Source of the DNA: Mercurialis annua
Taxonomy: Eukaryota; Streptophyta; Magnoliopsida; Malpighiales; Euphorbiaceae
Assembly: GCF_937616625.2 (NCBI RefSeq)
Contig: NC_065571.1
Coordinates: forward strand, 24,874,201-24,938,200
DNA length: 64,000 bases
Direction of reading: 5' to 3'
This document shows positions 62,801 through 64,000 of this stretch, one piece after another. The notes beneath the pieces are model-generated. The model was not told where the DNA came from. It worked only from the letters and a program-made list of their open reading frames with translations, and searched no databases. The number at the start of each line of letters is the position of its first letter. The stretch's first letter is position 1. Both the position numbers and the translations under genes were made by a program.

Positions 62801-64000
62801 CGTTTCACATATTTAGCAATTTAAGCCAAACATTTACTAACATTACGAAACAAAACCAAGCGTATCACCTTTTTAGCAATTTAAACCAAAAATTTACAAA
62901 CATAGCAAAACAAATCCATGCGTTTCACCTTTTTAGCAAAGGGAAACATTTACAAATGTTACGAAACAAATCCAAGCGTTTCACCATTTTAGCAATTTAA
63001 GGGAAACATTTACAAACGTTACGAAACAAATCCAAGCGTTTCACCTTTTTAGCAATTTATGCCAAACGTTTACAAACGTTGGGAAACAAATCCAAACGTT
63101 TCCCCTTTTTAGCGATATAAGCCAAACGTTTACAAACGATACGAAACAAATCCAAACGTATCACCTTTTTAGCGATTTAAGCCAAACGTTGACAAACTTT
63201 ACGAACCAAATCCAAACGTTTCACCTTTTTAGCGATTTAAGTCAAACGTTAACAAATGTAACGAAATAGATCCAAACTTTTCACCTTTTTAGCGATTTAA
63301 GCCAAACGTTTACAAACGTTACGAAACAAATCCAAACGCTTCACCTTTTTAGCGATATAAGCGAAACGTTTACAAACGTTACGAATGAAAGCCAAGCGTT
63401 TCACCATTTTAGCGATATAAGCCAAACGTTTACAAACGTTACGAAATAAATCCAAATGTTTCACCATTTTAGCGATTTAAGCCAACTTTTACAAACGTTA
63501 CGAAACAAATCCAAGCGTTTCACCTTTTTAATAATTTAAGCAAAATGTCTACAAACGTTACGAAACGAAGCCAATCGTTTCACCTTTTTAGCAATTTATG
63601 CCTAACGTTTACAAACGTTACGAAACAAATCAAACGATTCACCTTTTTAGCGATTTAGCCAAAGTTAACAAACGATACGAAACAAAACCAAGTGTTTCCA
63701 AACGTTACGAAACAAATTTAAGCGTTTATCCTTTTTAGCAATTTAAGCCAAACGTTTACATACGTTATGAAACAAATCCAAGCGTTTCACCTTTTTTGTA
63801 ATTTAAGCAAAACGTTTACATATGTTTTGAAACAAATCCAAGTGTTTCACCTTTTTAGCAATTTAAGCCAAACGTTTACAAACGTTTCGAAACTAATCCA
63901 AGCGTTTCACCTTTTTAGTAATTTAAGCGAAACGTTCACAAACGTTATGAAACAAATTACATGTTTCACATTTTTAGCGATTTAAGCCGAACGTTTACAA
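59884..64000 (+). repeat. HOR domain D' (second copy of domain D, cut by window end)
   Basis: From about 60,016 it aligns with D (22,741-26,725) at a constant offset of 37,275 bp. It reproduces the short GATTTAGCC monomers (about 61,067, 61,752, 63,653) and the AGCAAAGGGAAAC monomer. The first ~130 bp (59,884-60,015) is extra D/E-like sequence (CCAAAAATTTCACC, as at 30,490) not present at the C/D seam. The domain continues beyond the window. Confidence 0.88.

Larger units (their letters stand above)
1..64000 (+). repeat. Tandem satellite array of a ~60 bp monomer
   Basis: The entire window is head-to-tail copies of one ~60 bp unit. Taking the unit to start at AAACGTTTAC (monomer positions 1-10), the next decamers are AAACGTTACG at 11-20, AAACAAATCC at 21-30 and AAACGTTTCA at 31-40. 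Positions 41-50 carry CC, a T5 tract and AGC, and 51-60 read GATTTAAGCC. The by-eye consensus has A22 C14 G7 T17 (35% G+C) and five CpGs. Every copy I followed is on the plus strand. I saw no inversion, transposon insertion or unique spacer. Length variants of 59 bp (an AAGCCAACG form lacking one A), ~50 bp and ~29 bp occur. The organisation is typical of eukaryotic heterochromatic satellite DNA. I do not recognise the family, and any centromere role is inference. Confidence 0.97.

Noticed and set aside
1..64000. CRISPR-like repeat/spacer array
   Set aside because: Repeats are contiguous 60 bp units without unique spacers, all positions vary modestly, and there are no cas genes. Tandem satellite is the simple explanation.
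1..64000. Gene for a repetitive surface or structural protein
   Set aside because: Every frame is interrupted by stops across the array, 10 bp and 29 bp length changes ignore codon phase, and no flanking unique coding sequence or splice-bounded exon is visible.
1..64000. CENP-B box or telomere repeats
   Set aside because: No CGGG-containing CENP-B-like motif or TTAGGG/TTTAGGG tandem was seen. Isolated TTTAGGGA-like strings (for example near 24,237) are monomer variants, not tandem telomere repeats.
1..64000. Promoters or terminators suggested by T5 tracts and TATAAG strings
   Set aside because: The T5 tract is a fixed part of each monomer and TATAAG arises from the common GATATAAGCC variant. 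With no genes nearby they carry no specific regulatory signal.

Overview
The whole 64 kb window is one uninterrupted satellite DNA array. It is built from head-to-tail copies of a ~60 bp monomer, roughly 1,067 monomer equivalents, all in the same orientation. I find no gene, RNA gene, transposon, CRISPR array or unique-sequence island. The many open reading frames are by-products of the 60 bp (20-codon) period: one plus-strand frame and one minus-strand frame are easily kept open, and they translate into endlessly repeated 20-residue peptides. A multi-tier higher-order-repeat (HOR) array of this size indicates a eukaryotic nuclear genome, most likely constitutive heterochromatin (centromeric, pericentromeric or subtelomeric). 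I do not recognise the satellite family and cannot name the species. The monomer consensus read by eye is ~35% G+C, with about twice as much C as G on this strand and five CpGs per monomer.

Above the monomer, blocks of many monomers are repeated as HOR units marked by private variants. Reading left to right the domains are: A (1-~12.15 kb, ~3.5 kb HOR), B (~12.15-17.1 kb, 1.38/1.56 kb HOR), C (~17.1-22.75 kb, 3.00 kb HOR), D (~22.75-30.04 kb, 3.27 kb HOR containing a 685 bp sub-HOR), E (~30.04-38.68 kb, 3.1-3.4 kb HOR). The order then restarts: A' (38.68-43.2 kb), B' (43.2-50.85 kb), C' (50.85-59.88 kb), D' (59.88-64.0 kb, running off the window). A/A', C/C' and D/D' align at offsets of 31,364-31,053, 34,215 and 37,275 bp. 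The order A-B-C-D is therefore a giant repeat of its own, whose copies differ by gain or loss of HOR units. The window holds four nested levels: 60 bp monomer, 685 bp to 1.5 kb blocks, 3-3.5 kb HORs, and a ~31-37 kb macro-repeat.

The domains are related. B and C look like shortened or recombined forms of A, with C also carrying D-like monomers, and E is partly built from D-like and A-like blocks. Seams between domains keep the 60 bp register and fall inside stretches shared by both partners, as expected from unequal homologous exchange. Small-scale length changes are often 10, ~29-30, 60, 120 or 180 bp, matching a visible 10 bp substructure inside the monomer. HOR unit start points below are arbitrary phases set on a recognisable variant. 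Boundaries come from reading alignments by eye, not from computation.
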